Source of the DNA: Marthasterias glacialis
Taxonomy: Eukaryota; Echinodermata; Asteroidea; Forcipulatida; Asteriidae
Assembly (NCBI GenBank): GCA_911728455.2
Contig: OU452240.1
Coordinates: 5,155,913-5,219,912, forward strand
Length of the DNA: 64,000 nucleotides
Direction: 5' to 3'
The first letter of the stretch is position 1. Each line of letters starts with the position of its first letter. The translations under genes and the position numbers were made by a program. Positions 46,401 through 55,600 of this stretch are shown here, one piece after another. The notes below the pieces were generated by a model that searched no databases, was not told where the DNA came from, and worked only from the letters and a program-made list of their open reading frames with translations.

Positions 46401-49400
46401 CAAAAGGAACCTGTACTTACCTTAATCTCCATACATATTTGTGGATCTTTACTGGAATATAACAGTACCCTGTTCATGACATAACGAACGCAGTCACATT
46501 CTCTGTATTGAAGGAAGACAATTTATCTTGTTAACATTCTTTCTTTTTTTGCAAACTAAATAGGAATAACTTAACAAAATGTATACAGTTATCATTTTAA
46601 CCATTTAGCGCTGGGGTTTCCTGAAGAAAGACCATTGTGGCAAAGGAGAGAACCAATGCACAACTCTACTCACATATGGCCCTAGCCGGGAATCGAACCA
46701 GGGCCACATTGGTCAGCGTCGACTATAAACTGCATCGTGCGCCAATCTTATCGTCCAGCAACCATCGTGCGACCGACTATAAACCAGCCTTTACGCATTA
46801 GTCACCGACACCATCCATGCCACCCAAAGGGCATTGCAACAGACATCTCAAGATAGAGCGAAATAAAAAATTGGTGAAGAGGTCTTTTTTACATAATTTA
46901 ATCTTTTTGGTATTGAAACCAAGGGACCCTCAAAAGTGACTTGCACTGTGAGATACTGTGAGGCTTGAAGATACCTGTTATGACAAGATGTTGAAGAAAT
47001 GTCAGTTTTAGATGTGGGAGGAAAACCCCAAACAGGGAAAACCCACGCAATCAGGTAGGGACTGAAAACCCAATCCACATGCAAGGCTCCAGTCCGGGAT
47101 TCAAACCAGGGTCTACAGAGGTGAAAGGTAGGGAAAGAAAACACTGAGCCAACCTAAATGCCCAAACCTTTCCTCCTGCAGTGGATTGAAACAGGCTAGA
47201 CAGCAAGAAGTAAAATACTTACACACAAATTTGTTGCACCACCGTACTGTTGAACACTAAATTGCACAGACACTTCTCGGCCTCTATAATAACTGTCAAC
47301 AGTGAACAAAATATTTTGTTTACCAAAGAGTTTGTGAAAATCCAGTTCAGAATCTGATTTTGGTCTCGCTTGCTTGTGGCTGTTAAACTTAAAGGCATTG
47401 CATACGTTTGGTTATGACTCTGAAAATTGTTGGCAATAAAAACTTACTTGGTAAGAAGTACAGCAGCTTTGGATAGTATAATGCATTTTGAGAAACGTTT
47501 CACTTCGAGCAGTTATGGAAAAATATATCACTTTTTATCCCCCAAAAACTTGAATCTGAGAAGCGTTATGGCCGTAACGCTTCTCAGAATGTGTATTCCA
47601 ATGACAGATACTTCTTCTGCGTGAACGCAACCGCTCCGGATTTTAGGCGATATCTCAAAAACGCTGCCACCTTTTGAAATAAAATTTACACAAGTTAGTT
47701 TTATGGTATACATCTACAATTATATAGCATTAAGGCAAACGTACGGTTCCAAAAACCAAAGGTATACTTTGCCTTTAAGGACAAACCCTGATCAAATTGT
47801 TTAAATAGGTTTTTAATAAAATTCTTACTGATTTTTTGAGATCCCCAAAAGTCTCATTAACATAAAAGCAGACAGGAAACACAGTGAACTCTGCCACTTT
47901 TCTACCGTCACGTTTGCAGTTTTTCCAATGGTTGTAATTTTTTTGTTAAATTACCTGTGAAGGGACATTCAGGCTTATACTGAGAATAATTTGAGTTGAT
48001 GAGAATCATAAATCTTTACAATTGCTCTCAAATTTCAATCGAAAAAATGGATGGAAAGACAAGTCATACTTTTTCTATCCATTTTTGATGGAAATTTCAG
48101 TGTGATTTTAGAAATAAATTTTATACAACAAATGAATCAAATTAAATTATCTGCAAGTTCATTCACATATTGAAACACTTTTAGGGGTTTCAGGCACTTA
48201 ACAACAAAATTACAACCATTGGAAAAAATGCTTATTACATTGTAAAACTATCAATAAAAAACCCTCAAAAGGTTTATATTAACTGCTTCTAATTGCTTCT
48301 GTTTTACCACACTATTTCTAGGGTTTGACCCCCAATCTACCCCCAAAGGGCGCCCTCTTGCATTCAAAAATAAGGCCCATTCCAAAACAGCGACATTTTA
48401 AGAGATTTCTTGAAGGCAATGCGCCTCGTTAAATCTACCTTGATCATTTTGATTGGTGTTTGGATTTTTCTCCAACCCAGCCAGCTTCAGTAAGAGGAGA
48501 ATGCCTTCCTTCTGCGCCAGCTGATATAAATGATGTTTCTCTCTGCTCAAGATCCTCAAGGCTTCCAGGCACAGGCAGTAACATTCTGTGTTGTAGACAG
48601 CCTCCAGAGATTGTAGGATGTCTCCGATGAATTTCTAAAATGGAAGCAAATTTCAGGAATGTACATTGTAGGACTAATACTGCATTCTTGTAAAGCCAAG
48701 GCAGTTTTGCTTTAAGCCAGTTGTTGCCCGATGACGTGTTTTCCCTGCGCGCCTGGAAACGGAAGCTGTATAATTAGTGTTTTATGAAAAATCAGAATAC
48801 ACGAGCAATGGACACCCGGACAGTCCACTGCTGAGCGTACACAGACCAACCACACCCCGTCTAACGCTTTGTTTCACCCACACAGACAATACATGGTCTT
48901 GAATATTTTGCAATTTTTGGCTATTAAGAGGTGGCTTTTGTGTTGTCCCCGATTCAGTACTTTTGTCCATTTGTTCCAAAAAGAGGATTACGAGACATCG
49001 AGAGGCTTCCACCATTGTTTATTCACTGTATTTCAGCTCAATTGAGGTAAGTCAGAGTAAACTGAGAATCCAGCCATGGTTCACGGTTTAATTCCGATCT
49101 TATGCCCTTGCTCACAGCCTATGTTTCACAATTCCTGGTGCATGAATTTGACATTTTCTCAGTAGAAAAAAAAACAACTATCAGCGCAATAAAGTGAAAC
49201 TTTATTCTCTTGGCTTTGTCAAGTAAGGGTTTCTTGGTGACAATGGTTCTCTCATAGTAAAATGATTCCGACAATTCCGACAAAATAATTCCGCCGAGGG
49301 GCCGGGAAAAAAACTGAACAATTCTGGCAGGAGAAACTGGCTAACATTGTTGCACGAATTTGCTACAAATTGGACGCACCTTCCCTCCCTAACGCATGTG

Positions 49401-49792
49401 ACTTACCTTTTTAGTTTCACTTCCCAGTTCCGGAAAAGAAAAAGTCTGAGCGTTCTGAAAACAATAAAACAAAGTTCATTCTTGTCTTATGGATTAAGAA
49501 CAATGTTGAAGTTGTTAACCCAACAATGATGGATGGTAAAGCACTGTATACTGTGTAGATTCTTGTTTCTCCTTTAGATTCTAATCTTGTAAAAACAAAT
49601 TCAGGTCCAGTAAAAATTTGGAGCTACAAGCCCTACAGTCTTCTTGGTTTTCCCCCCAAAAATTTAAGCCCTGAAACAGTCAAAATCAACAGCCTGACTT
49701 ACCTCTTTATTAAACTCTTGGAGTTTGTTGCAGATTTCAGCCTCGTTCCCGGCATCAAATGCTGGAATCATTGACACTATAAGTGGCTCCAT
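34476..49792 (-). CDS. RIC8: RIC8 (synembryn), G-alpha chaperone and exchange factor, complete
   Basis: Minus-strand exons in order: 49703-49792, 49407-49454, 48439-48634, 47223-47283, 46421-46502, 45442-45494, 44490-44802, 43141-43238, 41650-41815, 39428-39538, 38088-38238, 36357-36504, 35686-35805, 34476-34605. They total 1767 nt, 588 residues plus TAG, with all phases consistent. Family landmarks: [10 protein letters not shown] (exon 4), [12 protein letters not shown] (6), [10 protein letters not shown] (7), [10 protein letters not shown] (11), [13 protein letters not shown] (12), NPVTGRVE and [12 protein letters not shown] (13). RIC8 proteins fold nascent G-alpha subunits and promote their nucleotide exchange at the cytosolic membrane face. 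The protein is somewhat longer than vertebrate RIC8A (about 530), partly from a Gly/Thr/Ser-rich insert in exon 7. Whether it corresponds to RIC8A or RIC8B cannot be settled here; invertebrates usually have one gene. Confidence 0.93.
34644..34893. mobile_element. hAT-like MITE in RIC8 intron 13
   Basis: Ends CAGGGTGCGAAATTAA and its inverse TTAATTTCTCACCCTG, with subterminal GGTTGCCCGGGGCAAC palindromes. The pentamer TGAGT flanks both sides (34639-34643 and 34894-34898). Confidence 0.7.
35686..36504 (-). CDS. RIC8: RIC8 exons 12-13: most conserved C-terminal block
   Basis: Exon 12 (36357-36504) encodes [15 protein letters not shown], then an acidic stretch [15 protein letters not shown]. The latter matches the casein kinase 2-type site cluster known to be phosphorylated in vertebrate RIC8A. 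Exon 13 (35686-35805) encodes NPVTGRVE and [12 protein letters not shown]. The final exon (34476-34605) adds [14 protein letters not shown] and an Asp-rich tail. Confidence 0.93.
36587..36965. mobile_element. CAGGGCT-ended MITE in RIC8 intron 11
   Basis: Starts CAGGGCTTGTAGCTCAACAT and ends AAAATTTGAGCCCTG, with inner CCGGACCAG / CTGGTCCAGT-type words near each end. The side facing exon 12 is about 80 bases from the splice acceptor. Confidence 0.55.
37015..38049. repeat. 68-bp minisatellite, about 15 units
   Basis: The unit includes GAAACTTTGCATGGTGGAGA, TACAATCTAGTAAGGTTTGC and AGTAACACCATGTACATGAG. Units differ mostly by single substitutions or one-base indels. It fills RIC8 intron 11 and ends about 40 bases from exon 11. 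The minus-strand reading frames across it are produced by the repetition and are not genes. Confidence 0.95.
39542..39563. repeat. A22 run forming the RIC8 exon 10 polypyrimidine tract
   Basis: 22 consecutive A on the + strand, that is T22 on the RIC8 strand, directly followed by the CAG acceptor of exon 10 (39428-39538). Confidence 0.9.
39905..40262 (+). mobile_element. SINE family A, near full-length, tRNA-Leu(CAA)-like head
   Basis: Head GTGTCGTGGCCGAGCGGTTT, anticodon-arm-like GACTCAAGTTCCGG and B box GGTTCGAATCCCGG, then a conserved tail with CTTGAGCAAGACACTTAACT. It ends near GCGCTTTATAAAAAGCCACT and ATTATT repeats. The non-tRNA tail shows it is a SINE and not a tRNA gene. Confidence 0.8.
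40263..40735 (+). mobile_element. SINE family A-related copy with a nested MITE
   Basis: SINE-type sequence (CCAGAAACACCGGGCAAACC, ATAAGCGCCTTGAGTACC) runs to 40506, is interrupted by 40507-40684, and resumes AGTACCTGATTG...GCTATATAAGATTCT with an ATT-rich end. Confidence 0.6.
40507..40684. mobile_element. 178-bp MITE nested in a SINE
   Basis: 16-bp ends CAGGCCTTGATCTTAA and inverse TTAAGATCAAAGCCTG, one mismatch. AGTACC flanks both sides as a target duplication. Interior words TTGGCCAGCATGCCCTT are repeated. Confidence 0.75.
40741..40955 (-). mobile_element. SINE family A, minus-strand copy
   Basis: On the minus strand it contains the diagnostic tail GTCCTTAAGCAAGACACTTA and a decayed head. 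It lies beside two plus-strand copies. Confidence 0.65.
41019..41581. repeat. Cluster of 17-bp motif CCCATCAAATCCCAACA
   Basis: Direct copies at 41019, 41070, 41112 (one change), 41220, 41454 (16 of 17), 41497 (one change) and 41540. Inverted copies lie at 41139-41155 and 41565-41581. The inverted copies form two hairpins: 41112-41130 with 41137-41155, and 41540-41556 with 41565-41581. In RIC8 intron 9. Confidence 0.9.
41980..42092. mobile_element. Palindromic MITE family 2 fragment
   Basis: Contains CCAAATTTCATTGGGTTGAT, CTGCTCAGCAAAAATTAAGC and GTATTTTGGCTGGTAAGCAG, all words found in the other family members. Confidence 0.5.
44012..44293. mobile_element. Palindromic MITE family 2, best-preserved copy
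   Basis: Starts GGGCCCAATTTCATAGGC and ends GCTATGAAATTGGGCCC, a clear terminal inverted repeat over 282 bp, in RIC8 intron 7. Confidence 0.75.
44490..44802 (-). CDS. RIC8: RIC8 exon 7 with low-complexity insert
   Basis: It begins [19 protein letters not shown], continues through a segment rich in Thr, Gly, Ser and Pro (about residues 20-60 of the exon), and resumes family homology at [12 protein letters not shown]. The acceptor is CTCACAG/GTCACAG; a second CAG seven bases on would shift the frame. The insert is longer than the loop at this place in human RIC8A. Confidence 0.88.
44953..45303 (-). mobile_element. SINE family A, minus-strand copy in RIC8 intron 6
   Basis: Minus-strand head GTGTCGTGGCCGAGCGGTTA and B box GGTTCGAATCCCGG are well preserved. 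It is close in sequence to 59791-60143. Confidence 0.75.
45731..46137 (-). mobile_element. SINE family A, minus-strand copy in RIC8 intron 5
   Basis: Contains the minus-strand B-box word GGTTCGAGTCC and GTCCTTAAGCAAGACACTTA; the 3' tail extends through CCCTCTGGTGTGATAAAACG. Confidence 0.65.
46896..47163 (-). mobile_element. SINE family B, copy in RIC8 intron 4
   Basis: Highly similar to 32684-32952 over its length (AAGATGTTGAAGAAATGTCA, AGGTAGGGACTGAAAACCCA), same orientation. Confidence 0.75.
47389..47778. mobile_element. TTAAAGGCA-ended MITE in RIC8 intron 3
   Basis: The left end TTAAAGGCATTGCATACG and right end CGTATACTTTGCC-type inverse ATACTTTGCCTTTAA give imperfect TIRs over 390 bp. 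Its centre is a 34-bp palindrome around GAAGCGTTATGGCCGTAACG (one mismatch). The family resembles an abundant sea-star MITE as far as I recall. Confidence 0.7.
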
Positions 49793-50226
49793 CGCATACA
49801 ACCTTTTTCAAGTTGCATGAAAATGCACACGTACACTCAAAAGAAAACACACTGCGTTGAAGAGACGATATCAGGATAGGGTGAGGTTGAGGTGGTAAGC
49901 TTTTTCCACAGAACAACAGTTTCATGTACTTGTCAGGTCTGCCTGCAACACCTATAAGTTGAAAGTGGATTAAAAAATTGTAAGATCAAACCAGACGTTA
50001 GAACAAAAAGTGAAGACATTTAATAACTATGCATTTGATTGATGTGAAGACACCAATACCCGATGAAAGTAAAGCCAAGATCTGTTTGATCCACCCCAAC
50101 TGTAGAACTGGCCCAACCAAGTTGAGATCGGCTTAAACTGGTCCAGTGTCTTTTATCCGCAAGGACAAAGTGGGCAATGACGGGCGCTGGTATAAGTTTT
50201 TTGTTTCTTGAATGATGGCGTTGAAC

Positions 50227-50445
50227 GACGGCGGAGGAGCCATGATGGTTGCTGTTCAGCACGCGGGTCGTATTCCTGCACTAGTTTTTTTCGTGTCGAT
50301 ATGTGTGTGTATTCGTTCATCGTGCCGTCGTCCGTAGCCGAACGCTAGCAGACAATGTAAACGCCGCAAGAAGACTGATGGAATAAAGACTAGTGCAGGA
50401 ATACGACCCGGGCTGAGCAGCAACCATCATGGCTCCTCTGCCGTC
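50227..50445. repeat. Inverted repeat, 57-59-bp arms
   Basis: Left arm 50227-50285 and right arm 50389-50445 are inverses with a few mismatches. Both contain AGCCATGATGGTTGCTG and ACTAGTGCAGGAATACGACC or their inverses. The spacer is about 103 bp. Confidence 0.88.
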
Positions 50446-51371
50446 ATTGACATGGGCTTATATCACCGAGATTTGACATAAAATTCCAGCAAAAGCCTAG
50501 GATTTAACGCACGGGGGATCGTGCGGAAATCTTCTCCAGACTCTGCCTGTGAGTCTGACATGTCTGACAGCAACGACCGACCGATCATTGAGGGATAAAT
50601 TTGCCAAAAAAGTAAGTCTCGATTCGAAAGTTGATGTCTGGTTTTAGACTAGAGGACAGGGTTCGTTGGGCCAAGAAGCGGAGGGAGTCCACCGTATTGG
50701 CACAATGTATGGGGCTAATGGACATGGAGTATGACATGAGCTGAATGACATGACTGGCTGTCACTGTCAGTGGTCAGTGTCACTCTGTCACTGACTGAGT
50801 CATGTCACTTGTCAGGTAGGTCAGTATCACAATGCACAAACTCACATTGTCGCATTCCTTAGATTTTTAGAAAAGACTAACACTGTAAACTAACATAATA
50901 TCGTACATTATTCTACAATTAATCTGAAAATTACTTACAATATTACTTCAAAAACACATATGCATTGTTGGTGTTGTGACAAGCACGATCACATGCGGAG
51001 TGCGGGTGGCTAGCTCAGCCTGGATTGATTTAGCTCAATCAAAACACACTGCTATTGCTAAGAAATTAGGCAGGTAAGTGTTGTGTTGTGGGTTGTTGTA
51101 ATTCCGCACCCAGCTCTAAATAAATATGTATTGCGGGCAGGCTATTGCAGCACATAATAACAAAGCATCGCTGATTGGACAACAGGGACCTAGGTAAGGA
51201 CATTTTAGCCAATGGCGAGAAGTTTAACTGGAAGCTTTGATGCTTGAGATCTGAGGCAGTACGCTAAGTTTGATTGGGCAACTAATCCCACGGTAAGCCG
51301 ACGAACCCAATGAAATCACTCGTTATAAATTATATTTGGTGAAATAAATTACCACTGTTACATTTATTGAA

Positions 51372-51383
51372 CAATGGCGGCGG
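51372..51383 (+). promoter_or_regulatory. YY1-like motif
   Basis: CAATGGCGGCGG resembles the YY1 core ATGGCGGC, which often sits just after transcription starts of housekeeping genes. It is about 1.27 kb before the FNBP4 ATG. Its ATG would open only a nine-codon upstream ORF. Inference from motif only. Confidence 0.35.
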
Positions 51384-51528
51384 TGGAATGGCATCAGGGG
51401 TGAAATATCCTAAGTCGTGAGTAATTTTGTTTGATCCTTCGATGTAAGAAGGAATCAAACGAAAAGATTTGTAATTTCAAAACTCCATAAGGTTTATTGC
51501 TGATCGCTCTACGACGAAATAGCGCAAA

Positions 51529-51602
51529 GCATGATGGGAAGTCAAAGGGGGCAGTGGCAACTGCGCCGCAATACACATGATCCCTTTCCTATCCCATCAT
51601 GC
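51529..51602. promoter_or_regulatory. Inverted pair of ZNF143/Staf-like motifs
   Basis: GCATGATGGGA at 51529-51539 and its exact inverse TCCCATCATGC at 51592-51602. CCCATCATGC fits the CCCANMATGC core of the ZNF143/Staf site. The location between divergent genes suits a bidirectional promoter; binding is unproven. Confidence 0.35.
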
Positions 51603-51914
51603 CTCAGCGCAGGGTGCAACATCAACCGATCGACAATAGACCTTATGAAATATTTGTTATCTCACCTTAGTATTTTTCGAAATATGATCTGTCCATACGC
51701 ACCATATTTGGCTGAGTCCCTGAGACTGAGAAGAAATGAGATTGTGATCGCGGTGGGCCTACATACAATACAATCATGTACACCTGACGTACTCGCTATG
51801 GTGGTACTGCTGGTACTCATGTACTGTGGCATGACTGGTAGTAGCAAGTAGCGATGGTTTAGTAATGCTTGGTTTACTGAGTATGGTTTTTAAGTCTGTG
51901 TTATCTTTTAGTCT

Positions 51915-52000
51915 AGACCCAGTAACTGGGGCGCTGTACTCTGTCGTAAATAATGTCAAAATTTTTTAAAAAGGAGTACAGCGCCCCAGTTACTGGGTCT
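51915..52000. repeat. Perfect 27-bp inverted repeat
   Basis: Arms 51915-51941 and 51974-52000 are exact inverses, starting AGACCCAGTAACTGGGGCGC. The loop is 32 bp and AT-rich. Confidence 0.93.
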
Positions 52001-52357
52001 ACTTTTAGTCCTAGAACTCATTAGAAGTAGAACCATGATAACTATGACTGTTTTTATAATATGCGATTACTCCTAGTCCTAGAACTATAAAGTTCGTTCC
52101 GCTATCGTCTCCAGGAACCTCATAGTCATACTCATGTGACGATGTACAAAATCCTATTTGAAACTTTCTGCCCTTCACGTTTACATGGCTACTACAGTTC
52201 TTTTTTGAAATCGGATCTTGCCAAAATTAGGCTCTATGTGTTCTTTGAACTCTCATCGAGCGTTGCACGGGTCCAGAAAATCCACTCCGCAAACTAAAAG
52301 TTGTTAAAAAGTGATAAATTCTCACCGTAATTCAGATCCCATTCACACAGTATTGCA

Positions 52358-52462
52358 ACAAATATGGTGGTGGAGTTGCAAAATTAACTGGTACGCGGAA
52401 CTAGCCCATAGGACCAGCGCACCGCATACCAGTTAATTTTGCAACTCCACCGCCATATTTGT
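52358..52462. repeat. 41-bp inverted repeat
   Basis: Arms 52358-52398 and 52422-52462 match with two mismatches (ACAAATATGGTGGTGGAGTT..., ...AACTCCACCGCCATATTTGT). The loop is 23 bp. It ends about 65 bases before the inferred acceptor at 52527. Confidence 0.93.
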
Positions 52463-52527
52463 TATGTAAAAAAAGTCTTGCAATGTCAAATTGTTTAAAA
52501 AATGTGAAACTTTTGTTTATTTTGCAG

Positions 52528-52650
52528 GACAACACATGTACATCCGTTATTAACAAAAGAAAATCAACAGAGCATCAAAGTAAAACAGTGTAACAGACAG
52601 CTACAACAAATACTGAGTATCCAATCAAAGGGTTGCTGCGAAAGCAAAGA
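52528..52650 (+). other. FNBP4: Probable FNBP4 5' untranslated exon part
   Basis: TTTGTTTATTTTGCAG at 52512-52527 is a strong splice acceptor 123 bases before the ATG, suggesting a noncoding first exon further upstream. The donor was not identified. Confidence 0.4.
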
Positions 52651-55600
52651 ATGGGGAAGAAACGAGAGCGACCCTTTGAAAGTGCCCCGAAAAGACGCAC
52701 AAAGCTTCAGATCGGTTCGGCGTCATCGTCCAAGAAAGATGGAGGAGGAACTGGTGAGTCGCACCTCCAGGAGGAGTGTTGCTTTTTACTGTCAAACACC
52801 GCAATAATGACAAAGCAATAATGGTTAAGTGTCTTGCTCAAGGACACAAGTGCCATGACTGGGAACCAAGGAACCCACACTCTGACAGTGACAACACCAG
52901 AACTTGAGTCCTGGATCCAATTTCATAGAGCTGCTTAAACACAAAAAGTAGCTAAGCTCATAATCAATTATGCTAACCAGATTCTGGTTACCAGCCAAAA
53001 ACACCATGTCATGCATACCATTTGTGACTGGTATCCTGCTCATTTTTGCTCAGCAGAAATTTGTTAAGCCCTGACACTCCAATTTCCTTATTTCACTCTG
53101 TCTTTTTTTATATATTTTTTATGTAGGTGTGTTTGGGTCGACTTTCCAAGAAGCCTCGAGATCGCAAAGTGGTAAGTATTAATCCTTTCCTTACCATAGG
53201 CGACTTTTGTCGATTGCACTCATACCCCTACTTCTTTACCGTTGGCGACTTTAGTCGACCAAGCTTACAAAAAAGCACTCAAGTCTGAGCCTGTGGCTAC
53301 GGCTAAGACTGGATCGCTGCATCATCATGAGTGTAAGTACAGGACATCCTTAGTAACACCCTTAGTCTTAGCTGCAGTCGTAGCCAGTAATTTGGATACA
53401 GCTAAGAGCAGCCTATGCTTCAGTGCATTAACGTGTTGGCCTAGCTGCGGGGGTTTAATCAGAAACGGCATGAGTTTTATGGTTAGCAAAATTGATCTGC
53501 AGCCTTGGATTAACTACTGCATTGATTTCTTTTTAGATCACAACCCTTTGAGTGGTCTTCTTGGCCAGTACGGCGACAGTGACGATGAAGACAGTCAGGA
53601 CAACCCACAAAGAGACACAGGTACAGAAAGAACAGAACAAGCTGCCTCCATCTTCATTGCCTGGCATTTAAATTAATGTAACCAAAGCGAGGCTGGAAGT
53701 GAAAATAGTCGGGCTCCTTTTGGGGCAGACAAATCAAACATTGTTTTTTGCAGTTCTGATTTACAAGTGTGATTGGATCCATGGGTTATGTACACCCTCG
53801 GGGAACAAATGTCACCCTCGGCTTCACATCAGGTGCCATTTACCCCCTTGGGTGTACAAACCACCATGAACCCCATCCCAGCGTGCAACAATAGACCGAT
53901 TGCGCGACCCACATCACGTAACCTATTGTGGGTATTAAATGTAAACAACCACGACGTCCTCCATAGGAAACTGCGGTACGGTACATGATAATTGTTGCAT
54001 TTGTTTATTCGATCGAGGCTTTTCTTTCTCGAAATCTGCGAAAAATATTCCAGAGATTGTACCAGAGACCTTCGAGTGGCAGTAGAATAAAACCAGTAAG
54101 GACAGTTCCAGCAAGTCTTGGAAATTGTACAAGTAACGTATAAATGTGCATGATGTGTACTGGTAGTGCATGACGGAACATTTAGGCCAGACGACCGCGA
54201 TCACACACTTTTCAACACAAGAATTTCAAAGTTTTGAAGCTGAATCATACAAAAAAATTGCTTTCCAAAACTGTGTGATTCCTTTGCCTATTTGAAAATT
54301 TCGCAAGGCTAGGTATAAATGCTCACTTTTCCAACATTCTTTACCCTTTTTTACAGTGATCTTAGGCCTACATTACAAATAAAATAACAGACGGGTGGCT
54401 ACGTAGTCGTCCGAAAATAAAAATAAAGGCAAAGCCATAATTCCTTGATCAATATCTTAAGAAATAAGCATCTTAACTTATTCATAAAAGTACCTGTTGC
54501 AAAAATATAAAAAAGATTTGTTTCTAATTTTAAAGATTTGTATGGGCATTCATTTAACACTGATCTTTTTCTTTTGTAGATGATGCCAACAAACCAAAGA
54601 ATGAGATCGACGCAAAAGTGGCAGATTTTCTGGCGGTGAGTGGAAACAAAACAAGCTTGCAACCACTTATTTTGTCTGATAATAAATATTCCTATTATCA
54701 GATAATCAAGACCTGACTTACACCATTTATTTAATTAAATGTTTCTGTCTAAACATGTATTTTCTAAACTATGTATTTGTTTTCGACAGTTTGAGTTACA
54801 TGTATTTTTCCCACACCAATGGTGCAATTTTAAAACTCAAAATTGCAATTTATTTTTTCTGTACTTTTAGGAAATTGATGCCCTTGATGGTTTTGATTCC
54901 CCGGGACCCTCAGGAGAGACTTCCGAAGCCCTGCCTAAACAAACAGCAGATGCCCCACCTCAGAATAACTCACATATCGATTCTACTCTAAGCCAAGCTG
55001 TGGAGTCCACCAGCGATGTGACATCAGCGCCTAGTGGATATGTGGATCCAGAACACGGGATGGCAGATTCAACAAATAATGAAGCGGGTATGTGTGTGGG
55101 TAAACAATGACTTGCCATTTCCAAATCACGTCAGAGCATGCTAAGAAGAAATAAAGTACAGTGTCAAATTGAGGTACAAAGTGCCCCCAAAAAACAAGTA
55201 GTTCTTTGTGGATGATACTATGACCCTTTGCGAAACCCTGGCTTGGGCTTCAGCTTTTGGGTTCCATCCGCCTAAATAACTTACGGAGCCCAAGCCCAAG
55301 CCCAAGCCGTGGTCTCGGGAAAGAGTCAAAGTTTCTAAGAACATTATAATGCACCAAATAAAAACGGAAACAGGACTTAAGCTGTATAAAAACTCAACTG
55401 TTTTTACCCTGAGCTGTTCCAACTTTTAACTTGGGCTGAATTTCAAATAGCTACTTAAGTGCAAAAAGTAGCTAAGCACAACAAATGATGGCCTAGGAGT
55501 AGTCTTATCTCGGGTTAGGACTAGTCCTAAGTTAGGACTAGTTTTGTGAAATCCACCCAGGTTAAGGTTACCAACCAAAATATCATTTCACACATGTTCC

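Larger units (their letters stand above)
49793..52527. other. Head-to-head intergenic region, RIC8 / FNBP4
   Basis: No conserved coding exon. It holds the two promoters, three long inverted repeats (50227-50445, 51915-52000, 52358-52462) and short promoter-like motifs near 51372 and 51529-51602. The ORFs of 80-106 codons here show no homology I recognise. Confidence 0.6.

Noticed and set aside
51531..51851. 106-codon ORF upstream of FNBP4
   Set aside because: No homology recognised and it overlaps the likely promoter; 5' leader transcription is possible but coding is unsupported.
53242..53676. 144-codon ORF including FNBP4 exon 3
   Set aside because: Only 53537-53620 (GLLGQYGDSDDEDS region) matches the family and has good splice sites; the upstream part is intron.
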